From Maratus speciosus (lineage: Eukaryota > Arthropoda > Arachnida > Araneae > Salticidae), in NCBI GenBank assembly GCA_963932465.1, contig OZ010791.1, positions 622,053,800-622,117,799 on the forward strand: a DNA stretch of 64,000 nucleotides, read 5' to 3'. Both the position numbers and the translations under genes were made by a program. Shown piece after piece: positions 1-11,416 of the stretch (positions are counted from its first letter, which is position 1; every line of letters begins with the position of its first letter). The notes below the pieces were generated by a model, which ran no database searches, was not told where the DNA came from, and saw only the letters and a program-made list of their open reading frames with translations.

Positions 1-839
1 AAAACACATAAAAATAAAAATGGAATATTTCTCAAAAATTGCAACAGAAGATTTGTAACAAAAATGGGCTTAAAACTAAATAAAATTCAAATTTGATACA
101 TCATTTTTTTTTTCAAATTGAGACAAAAAAAACGAACTTTGAAATAAAATTTTAAAATTTCAAAGATTTAACTACTGTCTAAATTTCAGAAAATTATTAT
201 GTTTTATAACAAAAACAAATAAAATAAACTGTCTTATTCCATTTTTTTGCTATTAAAATAACAACCAATATAAAAAAGATTACTTTTTAAACTGTAACTC
301 TTTTTCTTTCTTTTTTTAATTCAAAAATAGATTAAATGTCTTACCTCCAACAAATCTATTCAAGCACAGCCTTACATATCCACAAACAAAACAACAACAA
401 AAAAAACGATCTTCATAAAAATTTCCAGGATTAAATTTACTCCCTGCATAAAAAAAAGAAATCATTTTCTCTTTTTCTTAACACAAATCAGTGAGTTATC
501 TGCCGGTAGAAAAATCGTTTTTCAACACGGTTCTTCATTTTGACCTGGAAGGCGAACTTGATCCAATTTCTCAGCTGATAGCATGCTCTTTTTGTTTTTC
601 TTTCTTTCTTGCTTGAAAAGAGTATCTATAAAAGTTTTAATCGTCTCTTGGTTGGGAAAGGATTTGTTTTAAGAAATAGATTTTTTCTTCTTGATTGATA
701 AGCAAATGAATGTTTTTCCCTTTTTTTTTCTCTTAATTAATCGCTAGGGAAAGACTGTTTTTTTCCGTTTTCTTTTTCACTCATGGAAGGAAGAAAAAGG
801 ATTTGTTAACTGTTCTTTTTAGAGATTTCTTTCGTCACT
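1..839. other. AT-rich non-coding stretch
   Basis: The stretch is strongly A/T-rich with many short A and T runs. I see no open frame of useful length, no RNA gene and no recognisable repeat end. It reads as intergenic or intronic spacer. Confidence 0.6.
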
Positions 840-1248
840 TGTTACATACCTCCTGAGTTTTGTTGGAATTAATTGCTGGTTAAATAAACAGTAGATACGT
901 CATTTTTTAGGACTTCATTACACACCTCCTGATATTTGTGCTGGAACTCTGGGATTTGACCCGCGTAAATGCACCGTACTGCCGACTTTTCAATGTAACG
1001 AATCCAGGCGCTACTCCAGTTATGGATCTTCTGTCGTGGCGTCGGTGAGTGCCCGACCGATGGGGGCAGGGGCGCGAACCGCGGACGCGTGCGTGCCGAT
1101 TTCTGAGCGAACCCTCGGAACTTCTAGTATATTTAGGTAGTCACAAGCCGTGAGTGGTATCCGGGAAATCAAAGTCAGATTAAGAGAGTAGTTGTTCCAA
1201 TAAAGACACAGTTTTTCCGGGGACCTAATTTATTGTTCCTTTGTTACA
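840..1248 (+). mobile_element. Possible LTR (solo or 5' LTR remnant)
   Basis: The segment begins TGTTACATACC and ends TTTGTTACA, so it has the TG...CA ends expected of an LTR and a repeated TGTTACA motif at both limits. Inside are a TATA-like TATATTTAGG near 1125 and an AATAAA at about 1199, in the promoter-then-polyA order of an LTR. It is clearly more GC-rich than its flanks. No second copy is present in the window, so pairing cannot be shown; a host promoter or first exon is the main alternative. Confidence 0.33.
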
Positions 1249-1740
1249 TCCTTTGGAGAAATCAGGCCCCTTTTGGCTTGAGAGCTGCTAATTTACTTTA
1301 TGGACATCTGGCTTTGGAATTATGTGTACCGCAAAGCGATACTTAAGAGAGCCGAGTGACGTGGAGTTAGCGCATTCTTTTGATGGTAAAAAGCTCTGTC
1401 CGGGGACCCATGCATCGGTATAAATATGCTGTATTTCGCATTATTCCTGCTAGGGGCCGTTGAAGTCAAAGGAGGCGTCTTTAAACTATAATTGGTCGTT
1501 AGCTGAATGATTGACTGCCCGGGATAAAGGCTGTGGTTTGAGTTGGCCGATCGAATGCAGCAAGACTTACAAATTGCACTTATTCAGCAAAAGTATTCTT
1601 ATGAGATGTGCCAAAACGATCTTTGAAAGTTATAAAATGCAATGCGGGAAAACTGACTTAACAGGGCAACTTCATTCAATCAACTGAGACACAATTACAA
1701 AAGCATTTTAAAAGTTTTAATTTTAATTTCTAAATTTAAA
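1249..1740. other. GC-richer tract after the LTR-like segment
   Basis: Directly after the TTTGTTACA end there is TTTGGAGAAATCAGG, which could be a degenerate primer-binding region if 840-1248 is a 5' LTR. The tract has more balanced base composition than either side and no long open frame. It may be the leader of a decayed retroelement, or a unique host sequence such as a 5' exon or regulatory region. I cannot decide between these. Confidence 0.3.
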
Positions 1741-1784
1741 TTTTAAAAGGGACAAAAAGGGGATTTTAAAAAGGGGCTTAGCTT

Positions 1785-1875
1785 TTATCATTTCATATAC
1801 ATATATATCCACATATATGTATGCGTATACATAGGTATATATAAATGTATATAGACATATACATGTATACATAAC
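1785..1875. repeat. TA/TG-rich imperfect microsatellite
   Basis: Alternating purine-pyrimidine steps (ATATAT, GTATAC, ACATGTAT) run through about 90 bases. It is a simple-sequence tract with no other signal. Confidence 0.7.
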
Positions 1876-3640
1876 CCTGGTGCCCGGCTAACCGAAAAGT
1901 ACCATCTTATTAATATAATCTCAAAATATCAAATTAAAGTCTCGTGCAATTTTTAAATTTAAACTGTTTTGCAATATTACTTTTTGTTCATTTTACGTAA
2001 TAAGTGTAATGTGACATAATTTCTCCTATTTAAGACTTCTATCGCATGTTAATGAATTTATTATTTTACAATATCCTTATAAAATTCACGTGTAAATATA
2101 GTTTTTATGAAGTAATTTTCAGTGAGTTCCTGCTTTTCACACGTAATTATTTAATTCTAATTTGAAAGGTTTTTTTTCTGTTAATAATAGTACGTGTAAA
2201 TAAATTTTTAATTTGAAGCAAACATTATTATTTGCGCTGTTTATACAGTTGGCAACAGGTTAAATTAATACCATTTCCTAAAATAAGTAAAAAATATCTC
2301 TCGAAATGCTGAAAATTTAAATTTAAAATAGAAATAAAACCTCAAAAAATGAGTCAAATTAAAAAAGTGAATGCAGTCTGCACACCGGGAAATTCTAACG
2401 TATAAAATGATCTAAAAATGAATTAATTCCCATGTATAGTTTTTGCTACTATAAAACTTTTTAATGGAACGATTTTGTCTAACTTTAGCATTAAATATCT
2501 CTTAAAATAATTATTCGATTTGAAAACTGTCTGCATCAGCGTGTTTATCAAACATTTCTCTATAATACCGCCGATTTTCATATTTTTGTATGCAGTATTT
2601 TTCTTAATATTAACGGAGAAAGACCTCCGGTCACAAAAAATTAAAAACCGGCGGCGGTGACAGCGTAAGTTACTTTTTTTAGAATAGAGAGATACTCAAA
2701 ATTTAAGGAGGCATTGGACTTTTTACCCTACTGCCAAGAAGGGTTATGTGTTTCACGCGTATCTGGATATGTGGATTTCTTTATACCCTCGAAACATCCC
2801 AACGGCTGGATGGATTTTAATGAATGAGGTCTCTATCGATTCGTCTTAACCGTCCGATGGTTATAGGCTAAGTTTTGTTTTTATAAATTCGAAATGGCGG
2901 TAGAGAGGGAAAAAAAATTTACGCACCATATTGAATGGCATATCATTGGATAGGTCTTTCAAAATGAAGACGTTGTTTCATTGACTATTTTACAGTCAGA
3001 AGCTCTGTTTAAATATTACGCAACCTGGAAGTTGTATAGGTAGGACCTCTAACTTTACTGCAACTCTAACCTTCATAGACATCTATAGGCCTCATCAAAA
3101 CAGTGTTTATAGATGGGAACTAACAATTAAACACAATTTAAAAGCCATCAATACAAGTAAATAAAAAAATAGGTAAGTAATATAAAAAATAGTTCACATT
3201 GATGAGAAGTAATTAATTAGTTCGCTTTCTACGCAGTCAGGTTTTTTGATTTTTTAAATTTAATTTTTACTTGTTTTACTAATGATGTTTAAGTGTTTGT
3301 TTAATGTGAAATCAACTTTTTTACTTGCATTATAAAACTTTTTAATCTAGATAATAACGCAAGCTCTTAAAACTCAGAAAAGCAGAATAAAAGTTGTGAG
3401 AATATAGATGTTTAGAGCTCATCAGTTTTTGAAATGAACTTAAATGTTTTTCTCTTTAACAAAAGAGTAGCAATTTGTTTGCTAACTTATATACATGATA
3501 TAATGTGTAGTATATTTTTATTGCATACAGATATAAATTATAAATTTATTAAAATATATTGATAAAGCGCCTTTCAAGATATGATGACTGTAGCATTGTA
3601 CAAGATACACACTGATGCTCATATGAAAAAAAAAAGTAAT
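1876..3640. other. AT-rich non-coding stretch
   Basis: No open frame above about 60 codons, no inverted repeat ends and no match to other repeats in the window were seen. A short GC-richer patch at about 2620-2670 (containing CCGGCGGCGGTGAC) stands out but has no context. Confidence 0.55.
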
Positions 3641-3646
3641 AACTGA

Positions 3647-3846
3647 AGCACTAAAATAAAGATAAATTATCTAAATAAATTACGAATTGTTTTTGCCTCA
3701 AAATACAAGTTGGATGAACGAAGTATAATGTAGCTTGTGGCATAAGTAAAGTACTAAAATAAAGATAAATTATGTAAATAAATTTAGAATTATTCTTGTC
3801 TCAATACACAACAAGTTGGATGAACACAATATTATATAGCTCATTA
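3647..3846. repeat. Two-copy tandem duplication, about 104 bp period
   Basis: The block at 3647-3744 recurs at 3751-3846. Both copies contain ACTAAAATAAAGATAAATTA, then TAAATAAATT, then AAGTTGGATGAAC in the same order, with about 15-20 percent divergence. It is a local tandem duplication of non-coding DNA. Confidence 0.75.
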
Positions 3847-4206
3847 CAGTGTTACGACTGGCAGGCTCGGTAATTTTAAAAGTGTTACTAAAACAAAGAA
3901 AGTCGAACCTAATTCGTGCATTTGTATTTCATTCCATATTATAAATTTTTTTTTAATGTTCTTCTTTAACGGTGTGTTAAAGAAGACTAACGGTCCAGTC
4001 CCCAAGGAAAAGTTTTTACTTCAAGTGTGGTTAGAGAAAGTTAAAATCTTGAACAACTCTGGTTTAAACACTTCAAATTTGCTTTAGCATCAGTTTATAC
4101 TATAAGCCTGATTTGTGATATATTTCATGCGTACCTACACGCAAATGCATATGTGTGTATATCTGTGGTTAAATGTTCAAATTCTACAGTTACCTACAAA
4201 TAAATA

Positions 4207-4385
4207 CCCAATCGCGCCCGTCGGCCTAATCGTTCGGAGTTTTCGTTGTTTTCTTCGAACCGTGGATTTCCATGCGTTAATACGGATTAGGTTCCCTTAG
4301 AAAGACCTCCACGGAAGGCACTCCCCCCTAGGGCCTATATCCCTCGTGTAGATAATTGGCCGTCAACAATCAACCCAACCCAACC
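4207..4385 (+). mobile_element. Short LINE-mobilised insertion (SINE-like) with 13-bp target duplication
   Basis: A 179-bp GC-richer segment is bounded by exact direct repeats CTACAAATAAATA (4194-4206 and 4386-4398). The right end is an AACCC-type simple tail (repeated CAACCC). A long, A/T-rich target duplication and a simple 3' tail are the marks of target-primed reverse transcription, so this is a SINE or the 3' end of a short LINE copy. I see no clear pol III A and B boxes in the plus orientation, so a 5'-truncated LINE end is equally likely. Confidence 0.65.
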
Positions 4386-4679
4386 CTACAAATAAATAAT
4401 GCAGTTAACATGCAATTGTTGAATGTATGAACTTTGCACTATTTAAAGAGGTGAAATTTGTTGAATCTGATTTTAACTTAGAATAAACATCTATTACATT
4501 TAATTAAAAAGTTTATCATTATTATTTTTTAGGTCCAATGGCAGACTAAATAGACAATTTTATTACTGTAAGGATTTAAACCAATTCCTTGGGTAAAAAG
4601 TGCAGTAATATATCATCATTCTGATACCTGAAAGAAGTTTCTGTTTTGGTATAAAACTAAAACTTTCTCGCTTACGAAG

Positions 4680-5468
4680 ATGTCAACAAAAGAAGAAACC
4701 TTCATGAGTGAAAAGAAGTCCATTCCTTACATTAGCGATACAAAGAAACACCTTTTAAGTCACACAAAAGAAAAATCTCTCGTTTGCGAAGTATGTTTGA
4801 AGACATTTTCAAAGAATAGTTATCTAAGAAGACATCTTTTGATTCATACGGGGAAAAAAAAATTTGTCTGTGAAATGTGTTTCAAAAGATTTTCTCGTCA
4901 CGATAGTCTAAAAAGACATTATTTGTCTCATACAAAAGAGAAAAATTATATTTGTGAAATATGTTCCAAAAGATTTTCCAGAAGCAGTAATCTAAGAAGT
5001 CATCTTTTGTCTCATACAAAAGAGAAACATTTTGTGTGTGAAATATGTTCAAAAGGATTTTCCACAAGTAGTAATCTAAGAAGTCATCTCTTGTCTCATA
5101 CAAAAGAGAAAAATTTTGTATGTGAAATATGTTCCAAAGGATTTTTCACAAGTAGTAATCTAAGAAGTCATCTCTTGACTCATACAAAAGAGAAACCTTA
5201 TGTTTGTGAAATATGTTCCAAAACATTTTCCCTGAGTGGTCATCTAAGAAGTCATCTCTTATCTCATACAAAAGAAAAACCTTTTGTTTGTGAAATATGT
5301 TCCAAAGGATTTTCCACAAGTAGTAGTCTAAAGAGGCATCTCTTGACTCATACAAAAGAGAAACCTTTTGTGTGTGAAATGTGTTCCAAAGGATTTTCCA
5401 GGAGTTGTCATCTTAGAAGTCATATCTTGTCTCATACAAAAGAAAAACCTTTTGTGTGTGAAATATGA
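4680..5468 (+). CDS. C2H2 zinc-finger protein, eight full fingers, 3' end cut inside a ninth
   Basis: The 262-residue frame has eight complete fingers of the form C-X2-C-X12-H-X3-H. Their first cysteines fall at residues 36, 64, 92, 120, 148, 176, 204 and 232, an exact 28-residue period. The linkers are mostly HTKEKPF/NF rather than the usual TGEKP. A degenerate finger lacking cysteines precedes the first. Such proteins normally bind DNA in the nucleus; the family name cannot be fixed further. Fingers 4 and 5 share the helix TSSNLRS, and the 84-bp period in the DNA shows recent internal duplication. The frame stops at codon 263, where the expected second cysteine codon TGT of finger nine reads TGA. 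The start at 4680 gives the longest frame; an in-frame ATG at 4704 is also possible. A T-rich tract ending TTTTTTTAG near 4531 could be an acceptor, so this may be a last exon. Single-exon or young retrocopy status cannot be excluded. Confidence 0.8.
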   Translation: MSTKEETFMSEKKSIPYISDTKKHLLSHTKEKSLVCEVCLKTFSKNSYLRRHLLIHTGKKKFVCEMCFKRFSRHDSLKRHYLSHTKEKNYICEICSKRFSRSSNLRSHLLSHTKEKHFVCEICSKGFSTSSNLRSHLLSHTKEKNFVCEICSKGFFTSSNLRSHLLTHTKEKPYVCEICSKTFSLSGHLRSHLLSHTKEKPFVCEICSKGFSTSSSLKRHLLTHTKEKPFVCEMCSKGFSRSCHLRSHILSHTKEKPFVCEI

Positions 5469-5545
5469 TAAACATCTATACCAATGAGAAAAACCCTCCT
5501 TCCAGGATTTTGGTTTTGTGATACAATTTGATAAATGCTTTCTCA
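5469..5545 (+). pseudogene. Remnant of a ninth zinc finger after the stop
   Basis: Just after the stop the DNA still resembles the end of a finger: CATCTATACCAATGAGAAAA aligns with the repeated H-X3-H and TKEK linker region, in a different frame and with most of the finger missing. This suggests the array once continued and lost part of a repeat unit by deletion. Confidence 0.4.
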
Positions 5546-6356
5546 TAGAAGAAAGTGACTATAAAAAATATTTGTTATTTTAAAAACCATTTAAAAAATT
5601 TTAATATTTTTATAAATTCCAAAGTCAAATTTACTTTTATTCTTTTCTGTACTCAATAATAAAAAAGATGATTCTTTCAGAAGTGTTGTCAGATTTTAAA
5701 TTTGAAATGAAAATTTTCTTGAAGATTTGAAAATAAATAATAAAATAATATATATAATAATAATAATATGTATAATAAAATAAATATATAAATTAATGGT
5801 ACTTTCTTATTAGTTTTCTTATTAAGAGTAAGAAATTATATTTAAAATATAGTTGAACTAAAATTTATGAAAATTGCAAGATTCTGATATGCAATACGGT
5901 GCTTTTATATAAGAATGGCAACATACGGATTAAAAAAAGATATTTTATTGGTGAAGAGAATTTTGGATAAAAACTTGGAGAGTTTACCATTATGTTTTGT
6001 GTGCGTATGTCGCCGCTCTCTTATAACAGCACTTTAAATTATAGTAGAATTAGCGCAATTTTTTTCCAGGCCTCGAAATGTACCGGAATAAATATCATTC
6101 CGGTTCGTGCAATTATTAAAACATACTATTACAATTTTATATACATAGTTTATTGTGCTATCTGTAACTTTCTTTATTATTATTTAGAATCTTGAATGTA
6201 CTTTTAAGTTATTTTTGTATGGTTAGATATAAATTTGTCTCTACTTAAAAAACAATTTTTGTCAACAATAATTTTGAAAGAGCGTTCCGGTTTGTGGATT
6301 TTTCCATTTCGAGACTTGAAAATTTCAAAACTGTTGGTCTGAAATTTATCTCATTT
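5546..6356. other. AT-rich spacer with an ATAATA-rich patch
   Basis: A low-complexity ATAATA/TATATA patch lies at about 5735-5795. The rest is A/T-rich. A 67-codon open frame at 5992-6195 has no recognisable composition or motif and I do not call it. Confidence 0.5.
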
Positions 6357-6629
6357 TTACGCATGCAAAACTATTTCATTTTTAAGAGTTAAAATACATG
6401 ATTGATGATTCATGTTAAGCATGGTGTAATTTTCACCCAATAAAGCATTCCTCATTGAAGATATTACAGTAACAGTCTTTAAAAATATCTGTAGGTCAAC
6501 CCAGTACAAAGCAGTATCTTCACTCAAGAAACTCGGCATATCAGTCGAATGATTAATGATTTTATATGCCTTTGTATCATCAGTATTTATATCGCCTAGA
6601 AGAGAAATAAGTGCGCCTGAAGCTGCTTC
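6357..6629 (-). other. Exon-like open fragment, minus strand, unrecognised
   Basis: Reading leftwards from about 6629, an open frame without stops runs about 90 codons to 6357 with a normal amino-acid mix (including TALYWVDLQIFL and SSMRNALLGENY). It is preceded by ACACAG, a possible acceptor. The composition is less AT-driven than the neighbouring chance frames, so it could be a decayed exon or transposase fragment. I do not recognise the family. It lies directly beside the 3' end of a family-F element. Confidence 0.25.
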
Positions 6630-6642
6630 TGTGTAATCATAA

Positions 6643-6845
6643 AATCCCTGCCGGCTCGGCCTACAGGCGGAGGTAGATTTCGAAGTTAAGTACCTACTAA
6701 TTTCACCAACAAAAACTAAATCAAGATTAGATATAAACCCAGTATAAAAATTTTATCTGGCCGCTTTTGACGAATTTTTAATTTCATTTTTCTGTAAGAA
6801 CTCGTTTTATCAGAATCATATTAAGGCAGTATTCAAAAAAATATT
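6643..6845 (-). mobile_element. Family F HINE-like element, 3' fragment
   Basis: Read on the minus strand it ends with GAAATCTACC, then a GC-rich hairpin (CCTG..GGC..GCC..CAGG) and CCGGCAGGGATTTT. The same string ends the more complete F copy at 27739-28386, and the interior matches that copy too (TTTTTGTTGGTGAAATTA, GCGGCCAGATAAAA). The 5' part is missing. Confidence 0.6.
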
Positions 6846-7023
6846 TTTTCATGCTCAACAACTCGAAAATTTCTGACACATTTTCAGACTCGTTTTTAAA
6901 AGTAAAAACATGAAACTTGCTGACGTGATTTTTTGAAGAGATTTATAAGCGACCTGTGTTTTTATTTTTCGTTCAATTAATTAGAACGTGATTTACAATT
7001 ATTTTCTCAGTACGACCATTTTT

Positions 7024-8962
7024 AGGGTTTCGTTCATCTGACGAAACCCTATTCGTCTCACTCCTTTGTCCGTCTGTCTGTCTGTCTGTCCGTCACAGAG
7101 CCCGTTCTCAGAAACTATACATGTTGGAGACTTGAAATTTTGAGTACTTATAGCTGAACACCTCACATGAAACGACAAATCCTAAAATTTTGAAAAAGTC
7201 TTAAATTTAACCCTTTGGGCTCCCACGTGTATTTCAAACAATTCTTTCTAAGTCAGCCCCTAATAAGGTTGGAGCCATGAAATCCCGCATACTTATAGCT
7301 GAATACCTGAGACAACAAGTTAAATCATAAAATTTTGAAAAAAGTTTTGTATTTAACCCTTTGGGCTCCAACTTGTGTATTTTAAGCAATTTTTTCTAAC
7401 AGAGCCCCTAATTAAGTTAGAGACATGGAATTTTGAATTATTATAGTTAAACAAATGAGCCCACACAACAAATCATAAAACTTTGAAAAAGTGTTATATT
7501 TAACCCTTTGGGCTCTAATTTGTGTATTTTCAGCAATCCTTTATAACAGAATTCCTAATCAAATTAGAGACATGCAATTTTGTATTCTGATAGCTAAACA
7601 CCTCAGATCACACGACAAATAATAAATTTCGAAAAAGTTTTATGTTTAACCTTTGGAGTCCAGCTTGTATTTTAAGCAATTCATTTTAACAGAGTCCCTA
7701 AGTGAATTGGGGACTTGAAATTTTGCATGCTTATAGCTGAACGCCTGAGATCACACGCCAAATAATAAATTTCGAAAAAGTTTTATATTTAACTCTTTGG
7801 ACTCCAGCTTGTGTGTTTTAATCAATTCTTTTTAACAGAGCCCCTAATTGTATTGGAGACTGAGAATGTTAATACTTATAGCTGAAAACTTCAGATCACA
7901 CGACAGATAATAAATTTCGAAAAAAGTTTCATATTTAACCCTTTGGACTCCAGCTTGTGTATTTTAAGCAATTCTTTCTAGCTGAGCCCATAATTAAATT
8001 GGAGATTTGAAATTTTGCATAATTATAGCAGAACACCTGAGGCCAGGCGACAGATCATAAAATCTTGGAAAAATCTTACATTTAACCCTTCGAGCTCCCA
8101 CATATATATTTTAAGCAATTCTTTCTAAATGAGCCCCATAATTAAGTTGGAGACATGAAATTTTGCATACTTATAGCTGAACACTTGAGACCACACGACA
8201 AATAATTTTTTTTTCGAAAAAGTTTAATATTTAACTCTTTGGACTCCAGCTTGTGTTTTTTAATCAATTCTTTCTAACTGAGCCCCTAATTAAATTGGAG
8301 ACATGAAGTTTTGCATACTTAAAGCTGAACGCGTCAGATCATAAGACAAAATATGAATTTTTGAAAAAAGTCTTATAATTAACCCTTTGGGCTTCAACTT
8401 CTGTATTATAAGCAATCATTTCTAAATGAGCCCTAATTAAGCTGGGGATATGAAATTTTGCATACTTATAGTTGAACACTTGTGATCACGCGACAAATGA
8501 TAAAATTTTCAGAAAGTCTTATATTATTGACTCCTCTGGGCTCTAACTTGTGTTTTTTTAGCATTTTTTCTAACTTAGCCGCTAATTAAGCTACAGCGAG
8601 CTAGTTTCACTTGAAGGCTCCGGGAGGGGGGGGGGGGTCAATTTTTCCCCAAACCCCTCATCCGATATATCATTTGACGACCCTTAGGCCACTCTTTCAT
8701 TTTATGCACAATAGCCTTTCATATTTTATTTCCACTTGGTCAGGAGGGCTTTCCTGTTTTAAGTTTTATGGGTCCAATTTCCTCGACTAATATAAGTGCG
8801 AATAGGTTCTAAAACGGAGTTTTGTCGGGCAGACGTTTGTTTAGAATAGCACTCCCTAGTTACGAATTGTGGAGCTAACAGATTTTGCAAAAGGATAGTG
8901 TTTTGAAAGAAATACTAAACGAAACCCTCTGTGCGATCTGCGATTACACTTACCCACTTGTT
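7024..8962 (+). mobile_element. Family B HINE-like element, complete (B1)
   Basis: It starts after a T run with a palindrome, AGGGTTTCGTTC/ACGAAACCCT, at 7024-7050. Next come ATTCGTCTCACTCC and a GTCY microsatellite (TCTGTCTGTCTGTCTGTCCG). About ten tandem units of roughly 150 bp follow (7105-8590); each contains GGAGAC, AATTTTGCATACTTATAGCTG, TTAACCCTTTGG and AGCAATTCTTTCTAA. The 3' end carries the inverse of the first bases (AACGAAACCCT), a short hairpin (GTGCGAT..CGATTACAC) and ACTTACCCACTTGTTT. This order matches DINE-1/HINE elements, non-autonomous Helentron derivatives. No protein is encoded. A G12 run interrupts the array near 8625. Confidence 0.7.
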
Positions 8963-9196
8963 TTGGTTTCTAGCACTATCCCTTCAGGAAACTCTGTTCA
9001 AAATGTCCACTTTGACAGCATTTTTTGAAATCTATTCTGCTTTTATAAAAACAAGTTGGAAATTGCTCGTCAAACGTGGCAAATGAGATGCGTTCGTACT
9101 ATAACTAGTTTTATAATAATTTTTAGCACCGCATATTGTACTGAATGTATATTTTAGTTCACTTCATAAGTGCATATCAATTTCATTCTCTTCGAA

Positions 9197-9541
9197 AGGC
9201 TGTAACATCATTCAAATGCACTTGAAATATTTTTTTCCCATTGGCCTTAGTGTAACGGAAAACTTTTGACTTTCCCTGTCATTAAACTATACATCCGATT
9301 TTCATAAAATTTGAAATGAGTCGACAAAATGTTGCAACAATTATATATTTAAAATTTCCGACCATTCGGAAAGCTGTAACATCATTCAAATGCACTTGCA
9401 ATATTTTTTCCCATTGGCCGTCATGAAAACGGAAAAATTTTGAGTGTCCCTGTCATTAAACTATACATCCGATTTTTATGAAATTTGAAATGACTCGACA
9501 AAATTTTGCAGCAATTATATATTTAAAATTTCAGACCATTC
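9197..9541. repeat. Two-unit tandem repeat of about 172 bp
   Basis: Units 9197-9368 and 9369-9541 are about 90 percent identical. Both contain GCTGTAACATCATTCAAATG, CCTGTCATTAAACTATACAT and CCGATTTT-ATGAAATTTGAAATGA-TCGAC. The core resembles the tandem units of the HINE-like families elsewhere in the window (a CCGATTTTCAT-like centre), so this is probably an array remnant without its ends. Confidence 0.65.
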
Positions 9542-10320
9542 GGTTGGGTAGTTTTTGCTCTGTTATATGCGGACTGGACGAAGACTATAGGTGCGACGTA
9601 TTTATATAATTACGAAAGCACCTAAAAATCGACCAATACAGCACATTGTATAGTTTCTGAGTAAGAGAACCTGCCAACTGGATGCGTTTGAGAGCGAAAA
9701 TGAATTTAAAAATGAGTCAGAAAGTAGGTACACCCTTAATACAGGTATAAAAGAGGGAAAAAAGGTGGAAAAGATTTTCCATCTAATGAATGACACCAAA
9801 CACATTTTAACACTTATTTACAGAATAAAATTAAATATAACTGTACATGATTGTTATTTTCTTTTTGTGACTTAGAAAGTATTAAAAACAAATTTCAACT
9901 TTTGAATAAAAAATGTTAGGACAAAATATTCTGTTCCAAAAAGAATCTTATGAAAACTTCCTTTCATTTTTAAAGTCTAAAAAAATGTTCACTCTGGAAA
10001 GATACTTGAAACAACTTCATTTACATGACTTTCATATGCTTATAATACAAGCTCACCTTTGATTTGACAGCTCTTTTGCACAGCAATTCAGAAACAAACT
10101 CTTAGGATTTCAGTGGACAAAATGTCTAATTATTTAATTTTCGAGACCCCTCCCCACCCACTTTGTATGGTTCCAATATTTTCTTTCCATTTTTGCACCA
10201 ATCCAGAGAATGACCAAAATTGTTTTTAAAAAGATGGAATTCTTCCTTTAGGAGGAACTCTTTCATGCCTGTTAATACAATAATTTTTTCGTCAACCCCT
10301 ATTTTTGTATAATTTTTTCA
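9542..10320. other. Non-coding spacer
   Basis: No convincing frame or repeat end was seen. A 67-codon minus-strand frame at 9602-9805 is hydrophobic and serine-rich, as expected by chance in T-rich DNA. Confidence 0.5.
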
Positions 10321-10420
10321 ACTATCAAAAAACTTGTCAATATGAAAGTTGTAGATAATATTGAGAAGATGCTTAATAAACTTAAGCTGATTGTATATCT
10401 TGTGAATTGACGAAGTTATG
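10321..10420 (-). repeat. Family F internal fragment
   Basis: About 100 bases (AAAACTTGTCAATATGAAAG to GAATTGACGAAGTTATG) match, in reverse, the interior of the F element at 28050-28145. A sister fragment with the same orientation lies at 16422-16519, so the two flank the LTR retrotransposon in direct orientation. Confidence 0.6.
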
Positions 10421-10459
10421 ATTTTTTTTCTTCTTCAACCCTCCCCCCCCCCCCCCACC

Positions 10460-11416
10460 TGTGATGTAGCAATCACATTTATTATTTATTATTTTTTAAA
10501 TTGTAATGCAGCATTATTATCTCATGTTTTAAACTATTTATTTTCAACGCAAAACATCGTTCAAATCGGGGTTTTTCTTTCCTTTTTTACCACAAGTAAC
10601 AGAACCTTTGATTTCAGATTTTCCCGACCGCGTCATATTGGAAGTGTGTCTCTCTCCTCTTGCCTTTTGACTGTAGTTTCGTTTTTCCGTGCTGTCATTC
10701 GTTCTACAATTAATACGTAAATTTAATTTAACAAATAGATTTAAATCATTTCTGGAAGTAGTTTTGTGGACCCCTTTTATGCACTATATATATCAATGCA
10801 GCCAGTTTTTTTTAACAGATTTTAGGATCAGATTTTAAGATCGGATCAGATTTTAAGATTTACGAAAATATGTATTATTTTTGACAATGTGACTTGTCGT
10901 TTGAATTTCGGGCCTTGCGCCTAAATTCAAAGAGCAATGTTCTTCAATAGCTATTATCTCGATATCTAAAAGTTTATCTTCGGTCTCTGTTTTTTTTTAA
11001 TTTAACGCATATTTTATTTCGGACTTTTTATTATCAAGACCTTCTTTAAAAAATGATTTTAACCAGTATTCATCTTTATCATGGAATTACTTCCAAGTTT
11101 TAATAATTCTACGTGGAACGTTCTTCGAATGTGTACAGTGACCTACTTCTCCTAATTGCCTTCCACCTCTCAAGTGAAACAACGAATAAAGAAGATTTTT
11201 TATAACTGCTGTCTCTTCAATGTGTCTACTGTTGTCATTTAAGTAAGACTATTCCTTTTATTTTTATTGCAAGTCAACCTTATCATCTTAGCTATACGAT
11301 CACTCCATTTACGGCATTCAAGAAAAAGTTTATTATCGCCATTTATGTTTATTCTCAACAAATTAACTCTTTTTATTTACTTAATTCTCCTCCTCAACAT
11401 ATTTTAAAACGTCACA
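10460..11416 (+). repeat. 5' LTR of a non-coding LTR retrotransposon
   Basis: It starts TGTGATGTAGCAATCACA and ends AAAACGTCACA, and is repeated in direct orientation at 15375-16368 with under ten scattered substitutions plus one indel of about 35 bases (absent here after AGATTTTCCC, present in the 3' copy). Ends are TG...CA. The near identity means a recent insertion. It lies against a run of C residues (10443-10456). Confidence 0.85.

Noticed and set aside
4360..4386. Telomere-like repeat (AACCC)
   Set aside because: Only three to four copies, not the arthropod TTAGG unit, and positioned as the tail of an insertion with target duplication.
4882..5546. Three minus-strand frames over the zinc-finger gene
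   Set aside because: Shadow frames of the 84-bp repeated finger units.
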